From NCBI GenBank assembly GCA_934373455.1, contig CAKRON010000008.1:1-49905 (forward strand): 49,905 bases of DNA. Reading direction: 5' to 3'. The translations under genes and the position numbers were made by a program. The notes under the pieces are model-generated. The model did not search any database, was not told where the DNA came from, and saw only the letters and a program-made list of their open reading frames with translations. Positions within the stretch are counted from its first letter, which is position 1, and each line of letters opens with the position of its first letter. Origin of the DNA: an uncultured Marvinbryantia sp. (GTDB lineage: Bacteria; Bacillota; Clostridia; Lachnospirales; Lachnospiraceae). Shown in pieces: positions 1-6,041 of the stretch.

Positions 1-277
1 AAGCACATATGGAAAATCTTCTGCTGACTGACTGCTTCAGGTAGACTTTATAAATTTCTGGAAGTGCTTTCTTGAAACTGGCAGAATCAAATCTGTTAGA
101 AGTAACATTTGTGTACCGCACGATATATTTTCCTACTTCCATTTCTTCAGAGTTTTCTTTCAGCATTTCTGTTTTGATAGTATCTTTGATGGATTCAATC
201 TCTGCCTTTGCTTCTTCCATCAGATTCTCCCAAGACTGAAGTTCCTCGATTTTCTTAATCATATCCATTTTACACAT
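1..277 (-). CDS. Phage-like hypothetical protein, C-terminus cut by window edge
   Basis: The open frame begins with ATG at 277 and runs off the left edge; about 92 residues are visible. An AGGAG ribosome site lies 8-9 bases upstream. The N-terminal half is highly charged and helical (likely coiled coil, about residues 5-45). It is followed by a segment with the pattern GKYIVRYTNVTSNRFD, then FKKALPEIYK and SRRFSI. This layout (acidic helix, a short strand-rich stretch ending in an R-x-D motif, then a K-x-x-P-E-x-Y block) resembles a small protein often met in Firmicutes prophages and conjugative elements. I know no function for it. It supports the view that positions 1-5505 are a mobile element. 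Confidence 0.75.
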   Translation of the reverse strand, partial: MCKMDMIKKIEELQSWENLMEEAKAEIESIKDTIKTEMLKENSEEMEVGKYIVRYTNVTSNRFDSASFKKALPEIYKVYLKQSVSRRFSICA

Positions 278-353
278 TTTCTTGTTCTCCTTTTCTTTTG
301 TATTCCAAGTGGTAAGTGGCTTTAAAGCTATCTAAGGCATCCTGCCGTCTCAT
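270..353 (-). CDS. Possible 27-residue peptide, translationally coupled to the phage-like gene
   Basis: ATG at 353 follows an AAGGGG ribosome site by about 4-5 bases, and the frame stays open for 27 codons to TAA at 270-272. The stop overlaps the start of the downstream gene (ATG at 277) by 8 bases, and the downstream ribosome site lies inside this frame, as expected of coupled translation. The peptide is strongly basic and acidic with no membrane segment. Its reality rests only on the ribosome site and the overlap, so it could be a chance frame or a leader peptide. Confidence 0.35.
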   Translation of the reverse strand: MRRQDALDSFKATYHLEYKRKGEQENV

Positions 354-457
354 TATCCCCTTATCCGTTCTTACCCTTATGCTACCTTCTTACGTTCATT
401 CCTGTGAATCTCATGTCCCTCGGTAATCACTTGCTTTCTTTAACTGTCTTTATTATA
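278..457 (-). promoter_or_regulatory. Leftward promoter and leader of the phage-like gene
   Basis: An extended -10 element, TGCTATAAT on the minus strand (TATAAT at 452-457), lies beside the first of three repressor operators. There is no good -35, as is common for extended -10 promoters. The leader of roughly 170 bases down to the start at 277 contains the possible 27-residue frame but no other structure that I recognise. Confidence 0.55.
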
Positions 458-539
458 GCACTAAATATCGTGCAATTCTATTGACATAATGCACGAATAT
501 TCGAGCAATCATTTGTACAATTTGCACTTGATTTCGTGC
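458..539. promoter_or_regulatory. Three GCAC-N8-GTGC operators at exact 33-bp spacing
   Basis: Inverted repeats GCAC-N8-GTGC occur at 458-473 and 524-539, and a copy with one mismatch (GCAC-N8-GAGC) at 491-506. Start-to-start distances are 33 and 33 bases, about three helical turns, so all sites face the same side of the DNA. The left site abuts the leftward -10 and the right site covers the rightward -35. This is what a phage-type repressor switch looks like. The likely ligand is the XRE-type protein encoded at 584, by inference from position. Confidence 0.75.
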
Positions 540-557
540 AGAAATAAACAGTATAAT
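528..557 (+). promoter_or_regulatory. Promoter of the XRE-type regulator
   Basis: TTGATT (528-533) and TATAAT (552-557) are separated by 18 bases. The third operator (524-539) overlaps the -35 element, so the regulator probably represses itself. Confidence 0.65.
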
Positions 558-583
558 ATAATAAAAAAAGGGGGTTTTTAATA

Positions 584-820
584 GTGCCATTACAATATAA
601 AATTGACATACTAAATGCATTAAAAGAAAAAGGATTTAACACCAATAGGATAAGAAAAGAGGGATTATTCAGTCAGTCCACTTTGCAGAAATTCAGAACC
701 AATCAGGGTGTAGACTGGAAGAATATAGAACAGGTGTGTAGACTGTTAGAATGTCAGCCAAGTGATTTTATGGAATATATAGAAGATAATACGGGGAACG
801 CCCCAGAAGCCGCAGAATAG
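584..820 (+). CDS. Small XRE/Cro-like HTH regulator
   Basis: This 78-residue protein starts at GTG 584 behind a GGGGG ribosome site about 10 bases upstream; no ATG in frame fits better. The fold is a compact helix-turn-helix of the Cro/CI (XRE) class: a first helix with YKIDILNALKEKG, a recognition region with FSQSTLQKFRTN, and a closing helix IEQVCRLLECQPSDFMEY. The last pattern (C-x-x-L-x-C-x-P-x-D-h) is typical of the YozG-like subgroup. The C-terminal tail is short and acidic, with no protease domain. Its position between divergent promoters with repeated operators suggests it is the element's repressor; that role is inferred. Confidence 0.85.
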   Translation: MPLQYKIDILNALKEKGFNTNRIRKEGLFSQSTLQKFRTNQGVDWKNIEQVCRLLECQPSDFMEYIEDNTGNAPEAAE

Positions 821-1041
821 CCTTGTAACGTATTCCAGAAGGGAAAGTAATTGCGGTTTACCGCACATATAAAACCCGCAATGGCAGCAGGATGCCCGCA
901 GTAACTGGATAACAGGGGGCGTATATTTCAGGCAAATTCCAGAAAAAGTCTGATTTTCACTTATACGGGGGCAGAACTCCCACTAAAAGGTGCTTTAATT
1001 TCAGGGAACGGATGTAAGGGGAAATACCAGAAAATAAACGC
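821..1041. other. Gene-free stretch after the regulator
   Basis: I see no gene. There is an inverted repeat with arms ATTGCGG and CCGCAAT at about 849-896, which could end the regulator's transcript, but it lacks a T-tract. Three loosely similar TTCCAGAA-like or ACCAGAA-like words recur. Confidence 0.4.
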
Positions 1042-1097
1042 AAAAAAGCGGCAAGCCCATTTATGAGGTCTTATAATCTCACAAACGGACTTGCCGC
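1042..1097 (-). terminator. Intrinsic terminator of the accessory gene
   Basis: GCGGCAAG (1048-1055) pairs with CTTGCCGC (1090-1097), and pairing extends inward with mismatches. On the minus strand the stem is followed by six T (1042-1047). It starts right after the stop codon at 1101. Confidence 0.8.
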
Positions 1098-1100
1098 AAT

Positions 1101-1367
1101 TTATTTATTAAATCCTGCCAGAAGTTCATCAAGTGCCTTCTCGACAGCTTTTTCAAGGTCTGCATTGATAGAACGTTCTAGTTCCTGCTGCTCTCGTTTT
1201 GCCTGTTTCTCCTGCCATATTTTACGGAACTTCTTTCTTTGGACTTTATCAAAAGCACGACAGATTTGATTAACGTCATATCCGTCGAGATACATTGTAT
1301 CGTAATAGTCTGGAATACCGTCCCTTCTATCTAGTTCATCTTGAAGTGTTTCATGTTCATACATCAT
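1101..1367 (-). CDS. Hypothetical element-borne protein
   Basis: The start at 1367 (tandem ATG codons) is preferred because AAAGGA lies about 7 bases upstream; a longer frame exists upstream but lacks a ribosome site. The 88-residue product has no membrane segment. A central block reads DRRDGIPDYYDTMYLDGYDVNQI, split here only for its aromatic and acidic character. It is followed by a long, highly charged helix (about residues 35-85) rich in K, R, E and Q, a probable coiled coil. I do not recognise the family. It is monocistronic, with its own terminator downstream and a CCTGC/GCAGG hairpin (1386-1400) just before the ribosome site. Confidence 0.7.
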   Translation of the reverse strand: MMYEHETLQDELDRRDGIPDYYDTMYLDGYDVNQICRAFDKVQRKKFRKIWQEKQAKREQQELERSINADLEKAVEKALDELLAGFNK

Positions 1368-1567
1368 AATGTGTCCTTTCTTTTCCTGCTGTTGGCAGGA
1401 TATTTTATTTGCTACTATATATAAAAATTGATGCAGATGGATTATCCATGTATGATCTATAAGCACATCAGGGCGGGAGCAGGAGATATTTTATTTCAAT
1501 CAGAATTTTCAGACTGAAACCGCAGAAAAATGAAAATTCCCGTTACGGTTTTCGGAAAGAGAACGAA

Positions 1568-1598
1568 AAAAGCAAGCAGACTATAAGAAGCCTACTTG
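1568..1598 (-). terminator. Terminator downstream of the helicase gene
   Basis: On the minus strand GCAAGTAG pairs with CTGCTTGC (one G-U pair) and is followed by TTTTTT. It lies inside the extended copy A of the 63-bp repeat and ends transcripts coming from the helicase gene. Confidence 0.65.
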
Positions 1599-1646
1599 CC
1601 ATTTTTGTAGTTATTCTATAGTAAATACTACAGTTTTGGCATTATT
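1584..1646. repeat. 63-bp direct repeat, copy A
   Basis: This copy is nearly identical to 1691-1753, offset by 107 bases, with a handful of differences (ACT versus GTA before TGCC, and ACAG versus ACAA). Each unit is itself an imperfect palindrome: a TGCCA...TGGCA outer stem and a GTAGT...ACTAC inner stem. Confidence 0.85.
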
Positions 1647-1690
1647 AGATATTTAGACGTAAAACTATGAAAGAGAGAAAAGCAAATACC

Positions 1691-1753
1691 TAAGAAGCCT
1701 GTATGCCATTTTTGTAGTTATTCTATAGTAAATACTACAATTTTGGCATTATT
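1691..1753. repeat. 63-bp direct repeat, copy B (overlaps helicase stop)
   Basis: This is the second copy of the unit at 1584. It runs into the 3' end of the helicase gene and supplies its TAA stop (1749-1751). The 1368-1748 interval holds no gene other than these repeats, the terminator at 1568 and the leader of the gene at 1101. Confidence 0.85.
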
Positions 1754-2954
1754 TGATAACTTCATCTTTATAAATTGGTGCAAGTGTAATGATACTGTAA
1801 CGGCGGTTGTTAGAACGTCCTTCCGTCACCTGATAATTAAGGTCTAAAAGCAGTCTGTGAATGGTGTTCCATCCGTATAGACGATTTTTTTTATTGCGGA
1901 TATTCAGGACACGGCAAAGTTCCTGTTTATCTTCTTTAAAAAGCTGTTTTCCTAAAAACTGTTCAGGCACTTTGATGTCTGTTAATTTGTTTGATGGGAG
2001 ATACAGGTTTTCCAGATCTCCTGTATACCGTCCACGCACTTGAACCTGTGTGTCTTCATCTGAATTATTAACAATCATATAATCTACGTGTGATTTTATC
2101 TTGATGCTTGTTTCACAGCTTGCGTTTATGATTAGTAAATTGTACTGTTCTGGAATAGTAAAGTTATTTAAAATTTCTTCCCTTACCGCTAACTGTTCCT
2201 CTGTCATGGGATGGTCGGTATTTGATGTACTCCAGATACAGACTGGTGAATATTTCTGTTTAATAGCAATTTCCTGTAGTTTAATCATCATTGAAATATG
2301 AGATACATAACAAATTCCAACTTTATCGGTAGCATGAATGGAAGCAAACTGATAGAAAAGATTTGTGTACCGTTCTATCCTTCTGGTTTCATAGCGCCGC
2401 ACATCATTTGGTATAGGTAATTCATAGTAGCTTGTATGAAAGTGCTTTTTTATTCGCTCAGGTGTTGCGGAAAGTGCAATTACTTTTGTCCGTTCATTGG
2501 CTACAGCCCTTTCTAACCCTTCCCTCGCAATGGAATGACTGTTGGGAAGTTGTGAGAAATATTGGAACTTAATAAGGCTATGTAATTCATCACAAATGAT
2601 GTAGTCAAAATTATTATAGAAGTCGGGATATTTTTCAAGAATAATTCCAAACTTTGCATAGGTCATAATCACAATTTGTTTATTCTCGCAGAACCATATA
2701 TAATCACCGTTGATATCCTCTATCCAGTTTTCCGTACATTGTACAGCACCATAGTTTTTTAGAATTTGTTCTTTCCCGTTAATGGTATCAATCAGATATA
2801 CTGTCTGATGAATAGTATCATTGCACCGAGAGGCGATATCATGTAAAGCAAAATAGGTTTTGCCACAGCCGGTTGGTGCTTTAATAATATTGAGTTTTTT
2901 TATTTCAAGTGTATCAACATTAATTACTTCAGAAAGATACTTCGTGCCAATCAT
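1749..2954 (-). CDS. Superfamily 2 DEAD/DEAH-type helicase of the mobile element
   Basis: The product is 401 residues, with ATG at 2954 behind GAAAGGG. Helicase motifs are in order: Walker A APTGCGKT (26-33), motif II DELH (122-125), motif III SATP (162-165), and a C-terminal lobe with QVRGR (about 290), the usual motif VI. The protein lacks accessory nuclease or DNA-binding domains, and the last 100 residues look like a winged-helix tail. It is most likely an ATP-driven DNA or RNA helicase used in replication or maintenance of the element; this is an inference from its position with an integrase and a repressor. It probably shares a leftward transcript with the two paralogues upstream. The 3' end overlaps a 63-bp repeat. 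Confidence 0.85.
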   Translation of the reverse strand: MIGTKYLSEVINVDTLEIKKLNIIKAPTGCGKTYFALHDIASRCNDTIHQTVYLIDTINGKEQILKNYGAVQCTENWIEDINGDYIWFCENKQIVIMTYAKFGIILEKYPDFYNNFDYIICDELHSLIKFQYFSQLPNSHSIAREGLERAVANERTKVIALSATPERIKKHFHTSYYELPIPNDVRRYETRRIERYTNLFYQFASIHATDKVGICYVSHISMMIKLQEIAIKQKYSPVCIWSTSNTDHPMTEEQLAVREEILNNFTIPEQYNLLIINASCETSIKIKSHVDYMIVNNSDEDTQVQVRGRYTGDLENLYLPSNKLTDIKVPEQFLGKQLFKEDKQELCRVLNIRNKKNRLYGWNTIHRLLLDLNYQVTEGRSNNRRYSIITLAPIYKDEVIK

Positions 2955-3051
2955 CTTTTCCCTTTCTATTTATATAATACATAATTTTTTATTGAAAATC
3001 GAATACGTGCATTTACCGCAACCACAGACAAAAAATACTGGAATAAAGATA

Positions 3052-3498
3052 TCATGCGGCAATGGAAATTTTACTGCCATTATCTTTTGCTTCTGGAATG
3101 GAATATACATCTGCATACAATTTTCCATTTACAAATTCTGGAATACATTCATAGTCAGGAAACTGTGAGCAGAACCAGTTGTATACAAAATGGTAAGGTG
3201 AGGTCTGAATTTGTGACAGGCTTCGTACCTTGTAAAACATATTCAGCAATTCGTCACGATTCTCATATAAGCGAATATAGTTTTCCATTTTGGTATAAGT
3301 AAGTCCTTTTGTTGAATTGGACTTTCTGGTACGTGTTTTTCTGTTGGTGTAATAAGCAAATTTTAAATCAGGACAGATTGCGCGGCATCTGGCTATAATC
3401 TTTGCTTCTTCTGAATCAAGATTACTAAGTGCCGTTTCGGCAAAAGCCCTGGTAACAGTTAAAGTCTTAGTCGTCAAATCCATTTTATATGTTTTCAT
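3052..3498 (-). CDS. Hypothetical protein, paralogue of the neighbour at 3519
   Basis: Start ATG 3498 is chosen over an in-frame GTG at 3507 because the AGGTGGG ribosome site sits between them. The product is 148 residues and soluble. It shares a scaffold with the next gene: a short N-terminal strand, a PDLKF/PDFIV-type motif, K-G-L-T-Y-x-K-M-x-x-Y-I-x-L, an E-x-L-x-x-F-x-x-V helix and a W-F-x-x-x-x-P-x-Y-E motif near the C-terminus. The similarity is low but runs over the whole length, so the pair arose by an old tandem duplication. The function is unknown. It sits in the leftward operon ahead of the helicase. Confidence 0.8.
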   Translation of the reverse strand: MKTYKMDLTTKTLTVTRAFAETALSNLDSEEAKIIARCRAICPDLKFAYYTNRKTRTRKSNSTKGLTYTKMENYIRLYENRDELLNMFYKVRSLSQIQTSPYHFVYNWFCSQFPDYECIPEFVNGKLYADVYSIPEAKDNGSKISIAA

Positions 3499-3518
3499 AA
3501 TTCCCACCTGTCTTTCTA

Positions 3519-3998
3519 TTAAGCGGCTTCGTTATTGGTTTCGATCTCTTCATTTTCAAGAGCGGCTAATTCTTCAGCCGCCTGAATAGCCGCCGCAGAT
3601 TTTGGTGCTTCTTCTGGAGAATTGCTTTCCACATTAATAGCAATGTCAGATTCTTTGTATTCTGGATAAGTCTTTAAGAACCATTTCTTTGTAAGTGGAT
3701 ATTTAGCATTTTTTGCTGTTGCAATCTTCAGAACTTCTTCAAAAATTTCTAAAGCCGCTTCTTTGTTTGGCTGAAGTTCAATATATTTTTTCATACTTTC
3801 AATAGAAAGATTTTTGTAAGTTTTTTTCTGAGCCTTATGGTTAATAACCTTTTCTATAACAATGAAATCAGGGTGTTCTTTTAACATATTGCTCAACTGT
3901 TCGTATTCTGGATTCAGACCTGCATTTGCTTTTCTGATGCTTGTTTTTGTTCCAACAATTGCCTTCTTTGTAAAATCATAAGTAAATCTTGCGTTCAT
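3519..3998 (-). CDS. Hypothetical protein, first gene of the leftward operon
   Basis: Start ATG 3998 has AAAGGA upstream; the frame extends further upstream without a ribosome site. The product is 159 residues: an N-terminal domain of about 120 residues matching the neighbour at 3052 (PDFIV, YKNLSIESMKKYIEL, KKWFLKTYPEY) and an acidic, alanine-rich tail of about 35 residues absent from the paralogue. No known motif is visible. A -10 element (TATACT, 4056-4061, minus strand) and inverted repeats at 4067-4109 precede it, back to back with the integrase promoter. Confidence 0.8.
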   Translation of the reverse strand: MNARFTYDFTKKAIVGTKTSIRKANAGLNPEYEQLSNMLKEHPDFIVIEKVINHKAQKKTYKNLSIESMKKYIELQPNKEAALEIFEEVLKIATAKNAKYPLTKKWFLKTYPEYKESDIAINVESNSPEEAPKSAAAIQAAEELAALENEEIETNNEAA

Positions 3999-4066
3999 AA
4001 TAGTACGTCCTTTCTTTTGGTGAGTTGTTATTTTGTATCTCCCTTTGATGGTTTTAGTATACCGCA

Positions 4067-4121
4067 GAATGAAAAAAAGTAAGTCATTCTTTTGGTAATT
4101 TCGAACCAAATATGATATAAT
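4067..4121 (+). promoter_or_regulatory. Integrase promoter with inverted repeats
   Basis: TTGGTA (4092-4097), an 18-base spacer and TATAAT (4116-4121), preceded by TG as an extended -10, drive the integrase. The -35 lies in an inverted repeat with arms TTGGT and ACCAA (4093-4109), and GAATGA/TCATTC arms (4067-4089) flank it. These could be operator sites shared with the leftward operon. Confidence 0.55.
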
Positions 4122-4163
4122 GAAAAAAGAAAATAAAGACTTTGCTAGTGGAGAGGAGATGCA

Positions 4164-5360
4164 ATGGAAATCTGTAAATCTGGCAGAGTTATGCAAAAAA
4201 CACTCAAGGGAAAGGAGTACTATTTTTTAAGGCTAAATTTAATAGAGACAGATAATACAGGAACGAATAAGTATCATGTAAAAGATATTCATACAGAATT
4301 AAGCGTAGGAAAAAGAAACTTTCAAAAAGCAGTTGCGTTACTTGAAGAAATGATTGAAAAGTATAATTCCAATTCAGAAAGTTATTATTTTCAAGATTAT
4401 TGCCGCAAATGGCTAGAAAGTAAGAAGAATACAGTAGATGTTATTACTTATGAAGGATATGCCTACAGGTTAAGTAAAATTGAAAATTTCTTTTCGGACA
4501 AAAATGTCTTACTTGAAGATTTAAGTGCAAAAGACATTCACAAGTTTTATCAGTATCTTCTTACTGTAGAACATGGAAAAGGAAAACGTTTTGCTGTTGG
4601 ATATTCAAACAGAACAATAAAAGATATTGCGATTTTACTTCGTGCTATTTTAGAAGAAGCGGTTGAATTAGAAGATATTAAAACGAATCCTGCTTCTAAG
4701 GTTAAAATTCCGAAAAAAATAGATAATATAAAATCAAAATCATATATTGCATCTGATGAAATTGAAATCTTTTTTGAAGCAATAAAAGGACATAGACTGG
4801 AAGTTCCGCTTATGTTTTGTTTATATTATGGTCTTAGAAGAGAAGAAGTATTAGGGTTGAAATGGAACAGCATCCATGATGACGGAAAACTCTATATTGA
4901 ACATACGGTTGCTCAAATGAAAACATTAGTTAGAAAAGATAGAGTAAAAACAGATGCAAGTTATAGATGTTATCCAATTCCTCAGCCACTACTGGAAAAA
5001 TTAAAACAAATAAAATTTCAGAAAGAAATAAATCGGAAAATATATGGTGAGGAATATTTTCAATCAGATTATATTTTCACGTGGGAAGATGGACATTTGT
5101 ACACGCCTGATTATTTAACAAAAAGCTTCAAAAAAATAGTCAGGAGAAATCCTAATCTTGATGATTCATTAACCCTTCATAGTCTGAGAGCATCTTGTGT
5201 CAGCATTCTGATACATGAGGGGATTGATATAAAAGATGTGCAGGAGTGGGTAGGGCATAAGGATATTCAGACAACATTAAATATCTATGCGAGAATCAAT
5301 GAAAAAGAGAAGCAGAAAGTTAATCAAAAGATGTTAGAATGTGTATTTAAAGATGTATAA
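4164..5360 (+). CDS. int: Tyrosine recombinase, element integrase
   Basis: The product is 398 residues; ATG 4164 follows GAGAGGAG. The order is that of a Tn916/phage-type integrase: an N-terminal arm-binding region (about 1-65), a SAM-like core-binding domain (about 70-170), and a catalytic domain. Catalytic residues are visible: R225 in YYGLRREE, a K near 262, H339 and R342 in HSLR, H365 in WVGH, and the nucleophile Y375 in TLNIYAR. It should excise and insert the element by strand exchange at a tRNA 3' end. The neighbour is a tRNA-Pro gene 145 bases downstream, which fits an att site there. Repeats between the two (5362-5458) may be arm-type binding sites. Confidence 0.95.
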   Translation: MEICKSGRVMQKTLKGKEYYFLRLNLIETDNTGTNKYHVKDIHTELSVGKRNFQKAVALLEEMIEKYNSNSESYYFQDYCRKWLESKKNTVDVITYEGYAYRLSKIENFFSDKNVLLEDLSAKDIHKFYQYLLTVEHGKGKRFAVGYSNRTIKDIAILLRAILEEAVELEDIKTNPASKVKIPKKIDNIKSKSYIASDEIEIFFEAIKGHRLEVPLMFCLYYGLRREEVLGLKWNSIHDDGKLYIEHTVAQMKTLVRKDRVKTDASYRCYPIPQPLLEKLKQIKFQKEINRKIYGEEYFQSDYIFTWEDGHLYTPDYLTKSFKKIVRRNPNLDDSLTLHSLRASCVSILIHEGIDIKDVQEWVGHKDIQTTLNIYARINEKEKQKVNQKMLECVFKDV

Positions 5361-5361
5361 A

Positions 5362-5458
5362 GTTGTTTCCAAGATGTTAGGAAGATGTTTGATATTCCAT
5401 GAAAGATGAACGGATTCGTAAAAAATTCGTAAAATGCTGTAAAGCTATGTTGTTTCCA
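5362..5458. repeat. Short direct repeats between integrase and tRNA
   Basis: GTTGTTTCCA occurs at 5362-5371 and 5449-5458, ATTCGTAAAA occurs twice in tandem at about 5413-5433, and AAGATG recurs. The location between the integrase stop and the tRNA att region suggests integrase arm sites, but this is inference. Confidence 0.4.
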
Positions 5459-5466
5459 TGCAAAGC

Positions 5467-5500
5467 AAAAAAAAGAAACCCTTGTAAAATCAGGGTTTCT
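5467..5500 (-). terminator. Terminator of tRNA-Pro
   Basis: On the minus strand AGAAACCC pairs with GGGTTTCT and runs into a T-tract (5467-5473). It directly follows the tRNA 3' end. Confidence 0.8.
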
Positions 5501-5504
5501 TTAG

Positions 5505-5578
5505 TCGATGCGACAAGATTTGAACTTGCGACCTCTGCGTCCCGAACGCAGCGCTCTACCAAGCTGAGCCACGCATCG
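5505..5578 (-). tRNA. tRNA-Pro (anticodon CGG)
   Basis: A complete 74-nt cloverleaf can be drawn on the minus strand: 7-bp acceptor (CGATGCG/CGCATCG), D-arm GCTC/GAGC, anticodon stem CTGCG/CGCAG with loop TTCGGGA, and T-arm GCAAG/CTTGT with loop TTCAAAT. The discriminator base is A. CCA is not encoded. The anticodon read from the loop is CGG, proline. Its 3' end faces the integrase, so it is the likely chromosomal attachment site of the element on the left. Confidence 0.93.
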
Positions 5579-5599
5579 ATGTTTTGAACTAGCTTTAAT

Positions 5600-5628
5600 A
5601 TCATAACATTGACGGAATAAAAAAGCAA
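5600..5628 (-). promoter_or_regulatory. tRNA-Pro promoter
   Basis: On the minus strand TTGCTT (5623-5628), 17 bases, and TATGAT (5600-5605) lie about 20 bases before the tRNA 5' end. Confidence 0.7.
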
Positions 5629-5833
5629 GTATTTTTTTGGAATTAGTTATCATCCGTTATAAAAATTTCAAAAAAATATAATAGGATAAAAAGTAAAGAC
5701 TTGGTACAATAGATTCAAGGGGGGCTACGTTTTATAGCTTACAAAAGATAAAGGGAAAAAGAATACAGCCGAAGATGTTGATAGGACACAAAAGATAAGA
5801 AAACAAATGACGGATACAAAAATGAGGAGTTTT

Positions 5834-5992
5834 ATGTATATTTTGAGTTTCAGACAACAGAGACTGAAAGAAAAAATAAACAATGGAGAGGTGTTAGAGG
5901 ATGAAGATTTCGCAGGTCTGGCACTTGCACCATTGATGTCTGGAAATCAAGGGGGTGGTGCTAATGACGCGACTTGGCCGGATGTGTCATAG
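5834..5992 (+). CDS. Small ORF of unknown function, possibly a gene remnant
   Basis: The frame is 52 codons from ATG 5834, which has GAGGAG four bases upstream; an earlier in-frame ATG at 5807 has no ribosome site. The N-terminal half is a charged helix (RQQRLKEKINNGEVLEDEDF), followed by GLALAPLMSGN and a glycine-rich end. The last codons form part of a GCCGGATG/CATCCGGC hairpin. I do not recognise it. It reads like the C-terminal tail of a longer protein, so a decayed gene is as likely as a real small one. Confidence 0.35.
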   Translation: MYILSFRQQRLKEKINNGEVLEDEDFAGLALAPLMSGNQGGGANDATWPDVS

Positions 5993-6004
5993 CATCCGGC
6001 TGAT
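5977..6004 (+). terminator. Hairpin at the end of the small ORF
   Basis: GCCGGATG (5977-5984) pairs with CATCCGGC (5993-6000), followed by TGATTCTTTT. The T-tract is interrupted, so it is only a probable terminator. Further small inverted repeats (6003-6035) lie between it and the converging antiporter gene. Confidence 0.5.
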
Positions 6005-6041
6005 TCTTTTACCAGAGAATCGCTCAAGCGAGAAGTTTTCT

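Noticed and set aside
1584..1753. 63-bp repeats as an insertion sequence
   Set aside because: They contain no transposase, have no target duplication, and sit within the element's own transcription end region.
1..5505. Complete prophage
   Set aside because: No capsid, terminase, tail or lysis genes are visible; the piece is better described as a small integrative element, but its left end is outside the window.
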